From contig CAKMRJ010005412.1 of the NCBI GenBank assembly GCA_928212115.1, positions 252,803,322 through 252,867,321 of the forward strand: a DNA stretch of 64,000 bases. The letters are read 5' to 3'. A program made the position numbers and the translations under genes. Source of the stretch: Lactuca virosa. Lineage: Eukaryota; Streptophyta; Magnoliopsida; Asterales; Asteraceae. This document shows positions 1 to 10,020 of this stretch, piece after piece; positions within the stretch are counted from its first letter, which is position 1; each line of letters starts with the position of its first letter. Below the pieces are notes generated by a model. That model searched no databases and was not told the origin of the DNA. It worked only from the letters and a program-made list of their open reading frames with translations.

Positions 1-217
1 AACAGCAGCAGCAAACTGGTGCACCCTTTGCTTTGTCGATTCCAGTGCAACACACAATATTGGGCTTGAAACAAAATACTCAAACTGCAGGAGGAACTGT
101 CAATTCCACCTCATGACTGTAATCCAATTTCAGAAACAAAAGACGCCCTTCAGATTCAGCTCTTGCTTTGAAACCAACTCCCACTATCTTTAGAAACCGA
201 AAGAACTGAGCTTCCAT
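1..217 (-). pseudogene. mitochondrial ribosomal protein uL6 (RPL6) gene fragment, disrupted
   Basis: The minus-strand frame starting at 217 reads MEAQFFRFLKIVGVGFKARA and continues with the GRLLFLKL..HEVELTVPPAV signature of the short plant nuclear-encoded uL6 of mitochondrial ribosomes (about 100 residues, large subunit). The start codon was chosen because family members begin with MEAKFFRFLK and because a plausible acceptor (tttagcag) lies 11 bases upstream, suggesting a 5'UTR intron. Two lesions are visible. The Arg codon after VPPAV is TGA (80-82, looks like CGA to TGA). One extra base in the A-run at 32-34 shifts the frame just after TGIDK; past it the DKQRVHQFAAAV stretch is readable in the next frame. 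The C-terminal third lies outside the window. Either this is a decayed copy or the lesions are sequencing errors. Family assignment is firm; pseudogene status is likely. Confidence 0.82.
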
Positions 218-959
218 TTCACTAATTTCTGCTAAAAGTAAGAATCGCATTGGTTTAGATGGGGAAGAGAATATTAAAAATACCAAAAAATTAAGCACTT
301 TTCGTTGCAAACATTTAAAACAACTTGTTAGATGGTTTTCCACCATTACTTTACAGAAAATTAGCTTCAGTCACCATTACTAACTCCCAAAGCAAACCCC
401 AGTTTGTTGATTCGATAGCCAATTATTTGTCATTATACCCCCTAAGATTTCACATCATTCAAAATCTAGATCAAGAAAAACAATCTGCAATTCCATTAAT
501 AATTTCAAAGGAATCGTACAAAATAATAGATCAGAATTCAAATTAGATGCATGAAACCGGCGATCAAAATTATCCTTTGATTTGGGGAAGCTATCAGGAA
601 ATTAAGCTCAATATCATAACGAAAAATTCACGAACAACGACGACTTATATGTGAAATTGATGAAAAGAATAAAAAATAAAATTTGCTAGCAATGCACGTG
701 CATTTACAGTGGGATGCATCAGCACATATCGAAATCCGTAGCAATGAAAACCCCCGATAAAGAAAAGGAGAAACCTGAAAATTATCTCCGTTCTTTGTCT
801 TTTTTCCTTCTTACTGAAGAATGTATGTTCAACAATCTTTCTGTCTTTCAGTATGTCTGATATCGCCGGAATACTACAGAGGATACCGAGAGACGGCGAG
901 GACACTTGAGGCGTTACAGAGGAGGACGATGAAAATAGGGTTTCTATTGGAAAGGGCAT
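218..959 (-). other. probable 5' leader and intron of the uL6 fragment
   Basis: Upstream of the uL6 start there is an AT-rich stretch (about 229-800) compatible with a 5'UTR intron ending in tttagcag. Beyond it, a pyrimidine-rich segment (about 860-959, minus strand) resembles the first exon/leader of a plant ribosomal-protein gene. The 104-codon ORF here (959 to 645) starts with a Ser-rich stretch that I do not recognise. Donor and promoter cannot be placed with confidence. Confidence 0.3.
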
Positions 960-1289
960 TGTGCGTAATTACCAACTGAATTTGAGGGTACAGTTACGTT
1001 TAAAACGTATATTAACAAATTAATATAAAACAAACCAAATTCGGCTAGTTCTAAAAAAAAAATAATAATAAATAACCAAATGTTTATGCTAATTTAAAAA
1101 AAAATAATAATAATAACCATTTTTTTTCGCAAAATAATCAATAGGTCCAATATGATGTTCCGGACTTGGTACATTAGCCCAACCTATTTTGCTTGCATCA
1201 TGTTACGGACTGAATAACCATTTCTTTAACGTGTTTCGGAATCTATATCGAAATAGTTTGTATTTTCGGCTACTTTTGCTAAGAAAAAA
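960..1289. other. AT-rich intergenic stretch
   Basis: No coding signature. It contains poly-A/AAT runs (1048-1130) and several TCCGGAC/TTCGGAA words (1158-1275) like those found again at 51650-52060. Confidence 0.5.
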
Positions 1290-1325
1290 ATGTCATCCGA
1301 TTTCGGTGGATTTGGGGTTTTACGG
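1290..1325 (+). CDS. possible first exon of a DUF1985/Ulp1-type gene
   Basis: ATG at 1290 opens 12 codons (MSSDFGGFGVLR) ending at a good donor (CGG|GTAAGT, phase 0). The next in-phase acceptor of matching style is tttttcag at 24455-24464, whose exon also opens in phase 0 with RGRMYD. Between them lies intron-like AT-rich DNA holding the whole nested retroelement stack. The linkage is inference from splice phase and from both flanks of solo LTR D looking like intron. The product is unknown. Confidence 0.3.
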
Positions 1326-1610
1326 GTAAGTTCTTGGTTCCTTTAGTTGTATTTGTATTTTTTTTATCAACTATATTAGTATAGTCTGAAATGCGAATAA
1401 TATATCTAAAATTAATGTTAATTCATATTCAATGCCTTAGATAGCTAGATAGATACTTAGTCTTGGTAACGCCTCACTACATCAAATAACTAATTATGTT
1501 TATTATAAGAATCGATCGAACTTTTCATATTCTAAAATATGAAGAACAAGTTCTTAATACAAAGAGCGGTCTAGAATGTGTAGAACAATCTAATTCGGAA
1601 CGACATAAAG
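1326..1610 (+). other. intron-like sequence left of solo LTR D
   Basis: AT-rich, non-coding, follows the GTAAGT donor. It ends in TAAAG (1606-1610), the left copy of the near-perfect target duplication of solo LTR D (right copy TAAAC, 24403-24407). Confidence 0.4.
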
Positions 1611-1897
1611 TGTAACTCCTCTAAATTCAACCCAAATTTTTCATTTTAAAAAAATAAGTAATTATTCAATTTCACAGTTTACGAAGAACTTTGATAAACC
1701 ATTTAACTCAAACCATTTATCAGAGTATCATCAAATTTTAACATGTTCACAAATCTCCCTTGGATGCGATGCAATCGAGCCGTGCCCTTCATTTAATATA
1801 AGAAAACCTGAAAACATTTAAACCACAAACCGTAAGCACAAAATTTAGTAAGTTTACCCCAAAGTACCACATACAACACAACACATATAACATCTAT

Positions 1898-2068
1898 GGA
1901 TTATTAGCAACCCTGAAGACTACTCGAAGTCTCATTGGAAAAACAACACATCCGATGGGTTATCAGCAACCCTAGAGACCACCCGAAGTCTCAGTGTACA
2001 AACAGCACGCCCGGTGGGTTATCAACAACCCTGGAGATTACCCAAAGTCTTAGTACACACAGTAACAC
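1898..2068. repeat. 59-bp tandem repeat, about 2.9 copies
   Basis: Units start at 1898, 1957 and 2016 with the shared core GGGTTATCAGCAACCCTRGA and CGAAGTCT further on. It lies inside LTR D, at the position where sibling LTR families carry their own G/C-rich repeat block. Confidence 0.85.
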
Positions 2069-2756
2069 ATATCACAGTAACAACAAATAAGACCCAGCTG
2101 ATCAACACATATATACTACCACACAGGGCTATACAACATGCAAGAGTCACAAAGACAGCTAGCATCCTACATACACAATTTAGTGAACCGACATTGGTGC
2201 CTTCGACCCACAAACACAATGAGAAGACTCACCTCAATCTGCTGACAGATAATCCCATACATACGTTGCTGCTACGAAAAACTCCATACACTGAACACGT
2301 CCAAAACCATCCCTAATTAATAATTAGGGTAGTAATCCATACTCGAGAGTCCAAATCATATTCTCTCTTTTTAAGGGTAAAGACCATTTTATCCTTCCCA
2401 TTCTAGACCCAACCAAAAGAAGCCCAAAGTCCAAAAATGACATAATTAAACTCCTGGGAGTACACCATGCGTACTCCTTTAGTACGCCTTGCGTACCAAG
2501 CATCCACAAAAAACGAGCAAGGCACGAGCTATATGTTGCATACTTAAAGTTACGTCGGGGGTACTCGCTATGAGGCTAAACTTCTGTAACGCCCGGGTTC
2601 TGGTATGCTTTTATTCCTAAATTATTCATTTTATTAGAGTTACTCGACGAGTTGGAAGCCCCAGACTTGTCGAGTAGAAACGAGTTTGGACGCGGGTTTT
2701 AATCTGTCTACTCGACGAGTCGAGAGCCTTCGACTTGGCGAGTAGGTCTGCCTTAA

Positions 2757-2794
2757 GGAAACCCTAATTTCAGGGTTTTGCACCCTATTTAAGC
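2757..2794 (+). promoter_or_regulatory. telobox pair and TATA-like box of LTR A
   Basis: AAACCCTAA followed by an inverted AGGGTTTT, then CCCTATTTAAGC. The same arrangement recurs in LTR B (16810-16845), the right LTR A (21544-21579), LTR H (25092-25128) and, on the minus strand, LTR D (23893-23930), so it is likely the LTR core promoter. Inferred from conservation and from the known promoter role of teloboxes and TATA boxes in plants. Confidence 0.55.
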
Positions 2795-3681
2795 ATCTTA
2801 ATCCCACATTTTGGCCTCATTTCCAGCCTCCAAGTCCTAAACCCTAATCCACGAAACCCTAGAGCATTTTGTGAGTGTGTGAGCCATTCTTAAGTGATTG
2901 TGTGTTCTTGAAGCTAGAAGAAGACGAAGGAGCTAGAAGGTTCAAGGAGAAGATAGTATATCCAGGAATTTCCTTCCATCCTCATCACTTTCTGGTAATC
3001 AAGTCTCTAACTTGATCATTCATTCATTAGATCTACTTACTTCCATTTTTATGAGGGTTTTGGCTCAAGAATCTTGATCATTGGGATTTGGACGTCCCAA
3101 GTAACTTACATTTCAGATCTGGGATCTAGAAGGGGTTCCATGGCATAAAGGTGCAAACTTTATGACCATGGAAGCCCCATGCAAGCTTAAAACGTTATTA
3201 TGGCCTTTTTAGTCCCAAAAGGCCATGCATGGAAGGAAAGCTAGGAACTTTACGTGTCCAACTGATGTCCAAGGCCTAGATCTATTATAGTATGCTTTGG
3301 TTTAGAGTATTATGGCTTTTGGACCAAGATCTATGTTATAGAGAGCTAGGGTTTGAGCTAAAACCATTAAGAAGGACTAATTGCGGGTAAAGTTGGAAAC
3401 TTTACCTTTAATAGTGTATTCTCAGTATGTACATGAAGTATGGAGTTTGGATATGAAGGATAGGAGCTTAATCCATTGAGATGGCTCAATCAGACAGAGG
3501 AACTCGACGAGTCCATGTAGGGACTCGACGAGTTGAGTTGGTTTGTCCCGATTCTGTACAAGGTGGAACTCGACGAGTCTGTGAAGGGACTCGACGAGTT
3601 AGTTTGTGTTTTCACGACTACGAGTGGCAAAGGAACTCGACGAGTCAAGGGATTGACTCGACGAGTTGAGTCAGCTCAAAT

Positions 3682-3745
3682 GTTGACTTTGACTTTGACT
3701 GAGCGTTGACTTTGACTGGGACTTTGACTTGACCAAGGTTGACCC
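3682..3745 (+). promoter_or_regulatory. W-box array in LTR A
   Basis: Several TTGAC/TTTGACT/TTGACC words within about 65 bases. TTGAC(C/T) is the binding core of WRKY factors. Equivalent arrays lie at 22473-22524 (right LTR A), 17630-17671 (LTR B), 25791-25880 and 29472-29549 (LTR H). Function is inferred only. Confidence 0.45.
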
Positions 3746-4494
3746 GTGAAGGGGTCTTGACATAATAAATGGTCATTTTACCCTTAGTAGGGTTATCAGT
3801 TTTTGACTAAGTGATTATTGTGATAATGATAGCCAGGGGGTCGTTGGAGCAGCCACTAGAGATTCCTCACACGAGATTTCAGCAACCAGTTTTGAGAGGT
3901 GAGTTTTCCTCCAGTAGGAACGGGTCTAAGGCACCAAGCCCGTTTAGTTAGTAGTAGTTACGGACTACGGTCCGATGCCGGGCGGGGCCCAAAGTAAGTT
4001 TATATGTTTCTATGGATTTCGATCTGATGTCGGGGCAGTCCCGAGGAATGCTTGTATGCTTGATGTATTTGTGATTCTTGCATGTGTTTGTACTTATATG
4101 ATTCCGGATTTCGATTCGATGTCGGGGCGGTTCCCGAGGAATGATAGTATATTTTCGGATTACGGTCCGATGTCGGGCGGGGTCCGAGGAATGTTTACAT
4201 GTTAATGTTATATGTTTAGGTTTATGTGAATTATTTGATTATGCTCATATGTATTCAGAGATGTGCTCGATGCCGGGCGGGGCCCGATGCCGAATAGGGT
4301 TCGATGCCGGGCGGGGCCCGATACCGGGCTATGACCCGATGTAGCAGGGGCGGGGGCCAAGATATGTTTATGTGATATGTGTATGGTGTGTGGTACTTGG
4401 GGAGACTCACTAAACTTCGTGCTTACAGTTTTCAGTTTTGGTTTTAGGTACTTCCGCTAGTAAGGGGAAGAGCTCGGGAAGACTACATGGCATG

Positions 4495-5122
4495 ATGGTA
4501 TAAGACCATGTGGGGGAGCCCATGACATGATGGTATAAGACCCTGGGGGGAGCCCACGACATCCTTTTATGATTATGTACGTGTTAGACAGTATGATAGA
4601 TACCTCTGTGATATAGGATATGCTGGTTGATTATATGATAGGCATGGAAGACCCGGGGGGAGCCCGTGGCAGTCGGATATAAGACCAGGTGGGGGAGCTT
4701 GTGGCATTCCTAGACAAAGACCATGTGGGGGAGCTCATGACATGATGGTATAAGACCCTGGGGGAGCCCATGGCATCCTTTTATGTTGTATGCATGGCTT
4801 ATATGGTAGAGATAACTTTTATAGCTAATATGATATGTGTTATGTGGATTGTGTGTGGGGTATGCTCTGGGGGACTCACTAATCATTAGCTTACAGTTTA
4901 TGGATTTGTTTCAGGTACACCTGAGCCCAAGGGCAAGGGCAAGGCGTGATGGCGCGGCGTGCACTCTCTCATACACTTTTATGGGACCTTCAGATGTGTT
5001 GAAATAAAATTGTAAACGATATGAGTTTTGAAAACAATTGTATCTGGATTCCACGGTTTATGGAAATGCGTTTTGATTAATTAAAAATGAAAAAAATTCC
5101 TTTGAAAAATTGGGTTGTTACA
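4495..5122 (+). repeat. 3' end of the 5' LTR of element B
   Basis: This stretch matches 17990-18626, the last third of the complete B LTR, including repeats of the GGGGGAGCCC type and the terminal GGGTTGTTACA. The first 1.35 kb of this LTR is absent; it is replaced by LTR A. The primer-binding site follows 3 bases later. Confidence 0.85.
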
Positions 5123-5125
5123 AGT

Positions 5126-5138
5126 TGGTATCAGAGCC
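5126..5138 (+). promoter_or_regulatory. primer-binding site (tRNA-iMet) of element B
   Basis: TGGTATCAGAGCC is complementary to the 3' end of plant initiator methionine tRNA, the usual primer for Ty3 and Ty1 reverse transcription. It sits 3 bases after the LTR end. Confidence 0.9.
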
Positions 5139-5792
5139 TTGGTTTGAGGGATTCAGGCACACTCTCGGGGTGTGCCAGGACTCAAACTAAGGAAATGGTA
5201 AAATTGTTTTCAAAATAAAAGATAATAACTATTAAGGAATGGAAAATATGAGAGTGCAACGCGCGTGATTAGCCGAGCCAAGTAAGTAGTTCCCCAATAT
5301 GTTAGCAATGTTATACTGATATTCGAGCAATGATAATCGTATGGAACTTGCTATGTGTATGCTTTTAAAATTGTATACGGTCAGGAGCTTATAGCCTTAG
5401 AATGATTGATTTGGCCTTATTTCATATTCCTTGTCTAGTTGTGGTCCTAGGGTAGAAACTTTTATTCGAAATTCTATTTGATCCTTTTCTGTGTATAATT
5501 TGCATGTATAAAGGCAACCTGTTATGATTGGTGTGATAGACGTGAGTAGAGCAAATTTTAGGGCAGCCTAGGATTTGAGATATGCGGTAGTCTGTGGGGT
5601 ATGGTTATTTAGGACGAACTGGAGTTATCAGGTAGAGCCTTGGGGAAAGGTACAGGTAGGTGTGGAAGGTAGTATTGGGCCCGTACTACTGAAAGCATAT
5701 GACCTGTACCCGAGCCAATGCTAGATCTGACAGCTCTAAGGAGGACCGGTGTGGGAAGATCCCTTACATAGATGTCCTGATTATTATGGTTT
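5139..5792 (+). other. untranslated leader of element B
   Basis: Lies between the primer site and gag. No ORF with a recognisable product; probably the packaging/leader region. Confidence 0.5.
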
Positions 5793-6992
5793 ATGACATA
5801 TCAGTTCAGCATGGTGGTGACACGATTTGGGACAGGGGGATCAGGATCAGGATCAGGATCTGGATCCGGATCGGGCAGCGGTGCAGAGCCCATCGATGAG
5901 AGGCTGCGCGAGATCATTGCAGCCGAGGTTACGAAGGGTATCTTTGACGCTACCCCAGTGATCTTTGGGACGGTCAAGGAGGGTATTATGGAGATCATGG
6001 AGGAGAGGCTCTGGTCATTCAGAGCCGAGATTGCTGCAGGCCAGATCGGGGCCCGAACTCCCTCGTTTCGGGAGTTCAAGGCGTGTGGAGTGCCAGAGTT
6101 TTTCGGGGTCAGGGACCCCATTGTTAGCCGACGCTGGGTGGCGGATATCGAGAACGCCCAGCGTACGAGTTCTTGCCCGGATGCGGCAAAGGTGGATTTT
6201 GCTTCATGCATGTTGAGAGACAGAGCCCGAGACTGGTGGGGCGAGGTGACTAGTCAGGTGGGAGCAGCCGGTGTGGCTGAAATGACGTGGGTCGAGTTTG
6301 TTCGGCGATTCGACTTGGAGTTTGCACCACCCATTGAGGTGCAACGGATGGTGAGGGAGTTCCAGGAGCTCCAGCAGACCACCGAGACTGTGGCGGAGAT
6401 CACCGCCAAGTTTTGGGAGCTAGTTTTGTTGATCCCACAATACGCTACAGATGAGGATATGAGGCGTACGAGATATCATTCCATGCTGAGGGATGATATC
6501 TGGGAGTTTATGAGCTTTACAGGGTGCAAAACCCTGAACGAGATGGTGAAGAAGGCCCGTGAGCGGGAAATGGAGTTGGACTTCCACACCAAGCAGAAGC
6601 CGGAGCAGGCACAGGCAGCAGTGGGGTCAGGCTAAAAAGCCTAAGACCTCAGACGCTTCCAGCAGAGGCCAGCAGGGCCGGGGCCGGTGTGCCAAGTGCG
6701 GTAAGTCGCACGGTGGGGCTTGTCGTACAACAAGCTCAGGGTCCACTTGAGCACGGATTGCCCCAAGAAGGGCTTGATATGTTTCCACTGCAACCAGACT
6801 GGCCATAAAAAGGCCGATTGTCCGAGGTTGCAGGGAGGGGGAGGAGCGGTGGCGGCGTCTGCGCCCGCCACGATGAGGATTACTGATGGCCGCTCTGCTA
6901 AGGCGGATGCTCCAGCGGTGAAGACCCGTGCATTTCAGCTGACTACCGAGGAGGCTCGGGCAGTGCCAGACGTTGTGGTTGGTACGTGTTTA
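5793..6992 (+). pseudogene. gag: Ty3/gypsy gag of element B, frameshifted and truncated
   Basis: Gag forms the retrotransposon particle and binds the RNA template. The main frame runs 5793-6635 (probable start Met at 5811, MVVTRFGTGG). It opens with a Gly-Ser run made by a GGATCA hexamer repeat (5838-5880), then the retrotrans_gag domain with FREFKACGVPEFFG and the ARDWWGEV..F.RRFDLEF core. The frame stops at 6635; the next segment (GQQGRGRCAKCGKSHGGAC) is in a second frame. The CCHC knuckle CFHCNQTGHKKADC (about 6780-6822) is in a third frame, so at least two frameshifts separate them. The sequence stops in VPDVVVG, just before the expected protease, where copia element C begins at 6993. It cannot make a full Gag-Pol. 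Confidence 0.88.
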
Positions 6993-7764
6993 TGTTGAAT
7001 TAGTGTCTAAGTCCATAACTATATTTGGTATGTACTTGACCCGATTGGCATTGTCCATTTGGGTTGCATGGCATCATGCATTTGGATAGACTAAAATGAG
7101 AGAAATAACACTTAAGGTTTACTAATATATTATAAGTTCTAATATATTAATAAGATTATTTAATTAGTATTGATCAAGAATTAATTTGGAATTAATTAAG
7201 TGATCAAAAGGAGACTAATTAAATATATGGGTTGATTGTGTAAATCATCCATACTTGTATAGTGGGCTAATGCTCCATGGATTATCAAGTTGGGTTAAAA
7301 CCCATAGGATGCTCCATGGTGTTTTTGTACCCATGGATCATGGAAATGAAAGGCCATGACAATTAGGGTTTACATGGTGTAACCCTAATTGTGACAAACT
7401 ATATAAGCATCTTATTCTTGTCAAAATCGGCCAACCATGAGAGAACTATGTGTGTATGGTGAGGGCTAGCCGATTTCATGAAGTGGTTCATTTCTCTCTA
7501 AGTTATTCCAAGTGTATTTGATGTTGTGTGAATCATTTGAGGTGTTACACTTGGGGCACTCGGCTCTTAAGCATCAAGGAATCAAGCTACATAAAAAGGT
7601 ATGTCTTCAAACTTGTTTTTATTACCCAAGTATCATAGATTGTATGCTAGATAGGGTAATACCTTGGAATATTCATATTTGCATGTATAATAGAGAAAAC
7701 ATAGATCCAAGGTATTTAGGGTTGCATGTACACTTAGGAGTGTTAGAATGCTCAAAACCCAACA
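6993..7764 (+). repeat. 5' LTR of copia element C
   Basis: Starts TGTTGAAT and ends ACCCAACA, followed by G and the primer site. It matches the reverse complement of 56324-57084 in many blocks, for example GTCTAAGTCCATAACTATAT and GGTATGTACTTGACCCGA, but is clearly diverged. Confidence 0.85.
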
Positions 7765-7765
7765 G

Positions 7766-7778
7766 TGGTATCAGAGCC
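7766..7778 (+). promoter_or_regulatory. primer-binding site of copia element C
   Basis: TGGTATCAGAGCC directly after the LTR end; complementary to initiator tRNA-Met. Confidence 0.88.
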
Positions 7779-8582
7779 TAGGCTTGTTTTCTTGTTATAC
7801 TTGCAAAATTGGCTGAAAAAACGAAGTTTGTTGCTGTCTGAACAGCAGACTCGCCGAGTCCATGAAGGGACTCGACGAGTCCAAGGCTAAACTCATCCAA
7901 CTCGCCAAGTTGGTTCATGCACTCGACGAGTTGGACCCCCAGACAGCATATCTTCGAATGTTTTGTCTCGAATTGGACTAGGAACATTACCCTAAGCTGT
8001 TTTTCAACTTATAAACCTGTTTTTGATGTGGTCATGTTCATGCTAATCCAATTTCAAAGATAATTGTCAATAGATTCATGTTTTGTATTAGTTTAGTGGT
8101 TAGGCTAATTACATGAAAAAATTTGATTGAATTATCTTGTTCTTATGAGTTGCTTAGATTAATAGAAAAAGTTATGTGAAATTGTTGTTTTCAATCCAAA
8201 TTAATTTAAGAATTGGTTCTAAAATGTGTTTTTGTAACTTGTCCTCAAGTTATATGAAAAAGTCACATTTAAGATTCATAAAACTCATAAATTTTTCCAT
8301 AAGTTATGAATAAGGAAGAGTCACATTCTTTTAATGGTTTAAAGTCTTCCATAACTTGTCCTCAAGTTATGGAACTTGAAGAGTTTTTTAATTAAAACTA
8401 CTTTAAACTCATAAGTTATGAAATTGAATAGTTATTGAATTGTTTCAAAACTTGCCCTCAAGTTTTGGAATTTGTAAAGTTTTCCCATGAATACTTTAAT
8501 TCCAAGTTAAGCCCTTAGAATTTTAAAAGTTAAAATTCAACACTTATACTTTATAGTATTATAAGTTAATAATAATAATAAT

Positions 8583-8658
<76 letters not shown>

Positions 8659-9446
8659 AAGAGCAAGTCAGTCTTACCGTTAGTAGGCCTCATTCACGAA
8701 GCCGATCTATAAGGGGGGTATGAGGTTACTGCCGATAAAATGGCAGTTTAATGGGTGTCCACTCTCACCCACCGCTTCCTTGACTGGTGGAGGGTCGTTA
8801 GCCGGACGGGTAGGATAATGACTATAATTCTCCCTTCATTAAAAGTATTAATGATAAATACTAAGTAACTAAACTTTTATAAATTCCCAATCTTAGTTAC
8901 TTAGGAAAATATGAATTTGGTGCTAACCCATGAAATTACACTTTGCACTTTGCTTAAGTCGGTTAGTGGAGCGTGTGTGGTTAACCGGCACACTAACCTG
9001 GATTTAACAAGGTAGGCAAAGGGTAACTTAATGTTTATCACAAGATCGGTGGAGCGCGTGTGGTTAACCGACACATCGATTAAGTGATAAATATTAAGGG
9101 TAACAAGTATATTTGCATGGTTATTCACACCTTGTTTTGTGATCCTCGGCATCCCAGTCACAAAACCTGAGAGGGCACAATCGAGATTGAAACATGCCAT
9201 TGAAAAGTTCAATGAATCTCAAAAGAATCTAGGAGTTTCAAAACCAATTAAAACCTAATAAATTATTTCGTTTTCATGGTGGAAATTGGTGAATCATCAT
9301 TCACCTACCTTCAAATATTTTATAACCTGGATTACGGCATCCCTCTTCCAAGTTATAAAATGTTGTGTTGGGTCCTAGCCTTAATATTTCATATTGGGTG
9401 TTATATTAAGGACTTTAGATCAACTATCTTGAATATCTCCCAAAAG
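7779..9446 (+). other. leader of copia element C
   Basis: Non-coding. It contains ACTCGACGAGT-type motifs (7848-7935) like those of the gypsy LTRs, a (TA)n array (8567-8654), and a segment (8660-9240) matching the reverse complement of 62200-62730 in copia element G. The 103-codon minus ORF at 8901-9212 lies in this shared leader and is not a gene. Confidence 0.6.
8567..8654. repeat. (AAT)n then (TA)n microsatellite
   Basis: Seven or so ATA/AAT units run into a pure AT dinucleotide array of about 70 bases. Confidence 0.95.
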
Positions 9447-10020
9447 ATGTCTAGTTCAGACATTTATGATCTTCCCAAATCTCTTGGAACTTCACTTCCT
9501 CCACCTCCTCCAATTATTTTTCCTAACCCACAAGTTCAAGGTCACTCAAGCCCTATTGTCAAGCAAGGTCTATGTGTGCTTACATCTTGGAGATGAAGTC
9601 ACATATTGACAAGCCGGGAGAGTTGAGTGTCAAAGTCTTGAGAAAGTTGGATGTTCAATCACTTTCTAAGTCACATAGTGAGTTCCTTTGGGACTACTAT
9701 GAAACGGACTATGACATGACCCTTAATGATCTTACCTATTTGCTTGGTGTTGCTGAATCAACAATGGTTTGAGGACTAGTAAAACAAATTTGATTAGGAG
9801 ATCAACTTCCCAATGGACATTGACAATGGTAACATTGGATATCTAGAAAAGGCTTTCTCTTCCCAATGGAAAGGGATCGGCCATAGTCAACTCGGTTGAC
9901 CAAATGATAAAGAGAAAGTCTAAGTCTGTGATAGTCCCGTGTACCATTTCCATAGAGTCCATATGTTTGTATTGCCAAAAGAAGGGGCATTGGTTACAAA
10001 ACTGCCTATTTACCTGAAGG
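9447..10020 (+). pseudogene. gag: degraded copia gag of element C
   Basis: MSSSDIYDLPKSLGTS opens at 9447. It is followed after a frameshift by MKSHIDKPGELSVKVLRKLD and a stretch with SHSEFLWDYYETDYDMTLND (9594-9770), which follows the plant copia gag pattern (GELG.EVS.KLA.QM..SLP.SY.EF). A zinc-knuckle-like CLYCQKKGHWLQNC (about 9967-10008) lies in the same frame but after a TAG near 9842. No protease, integrase or RT follows, so the element is non-autonomous as it stands. Gag would form the particle; here it is broken. Confidence 0.7.

Larger units (their letters stand above)
2585..4494 (+). repeat. 5' LTR of element A, 3' part missing
   Basis: It aligns by eye along its length with 21371-23300 at about 94-95% identity. 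Visible modules: ACTCGACGAGT cluster (2640-2745), telobox/TATTTAAG (2757-2794), second ACTCGACGAGT cluster (3505-3668), W-box array (3682-3745), and a block of GATGCCGGGCGGGGCCCGA repeats (3960-4340). Homology with the right LTR ends near GAAGACTACATGG (4478-4492), where the tail of an element-B LTR takes over. Confidence 0.85.

Noticed and set aside
2014..2316. 100-codon plus ORF, Thr/His-rich
   Set aside because: Lies over the tandem repeat and LTR D sequence; composition-driven.
5801..6211. 136-codon minus ORF ending in a DPDPDP run
   Set aside because: Antisense shadow of the gypsy gag and its Gly-Ser hexamer repeat.
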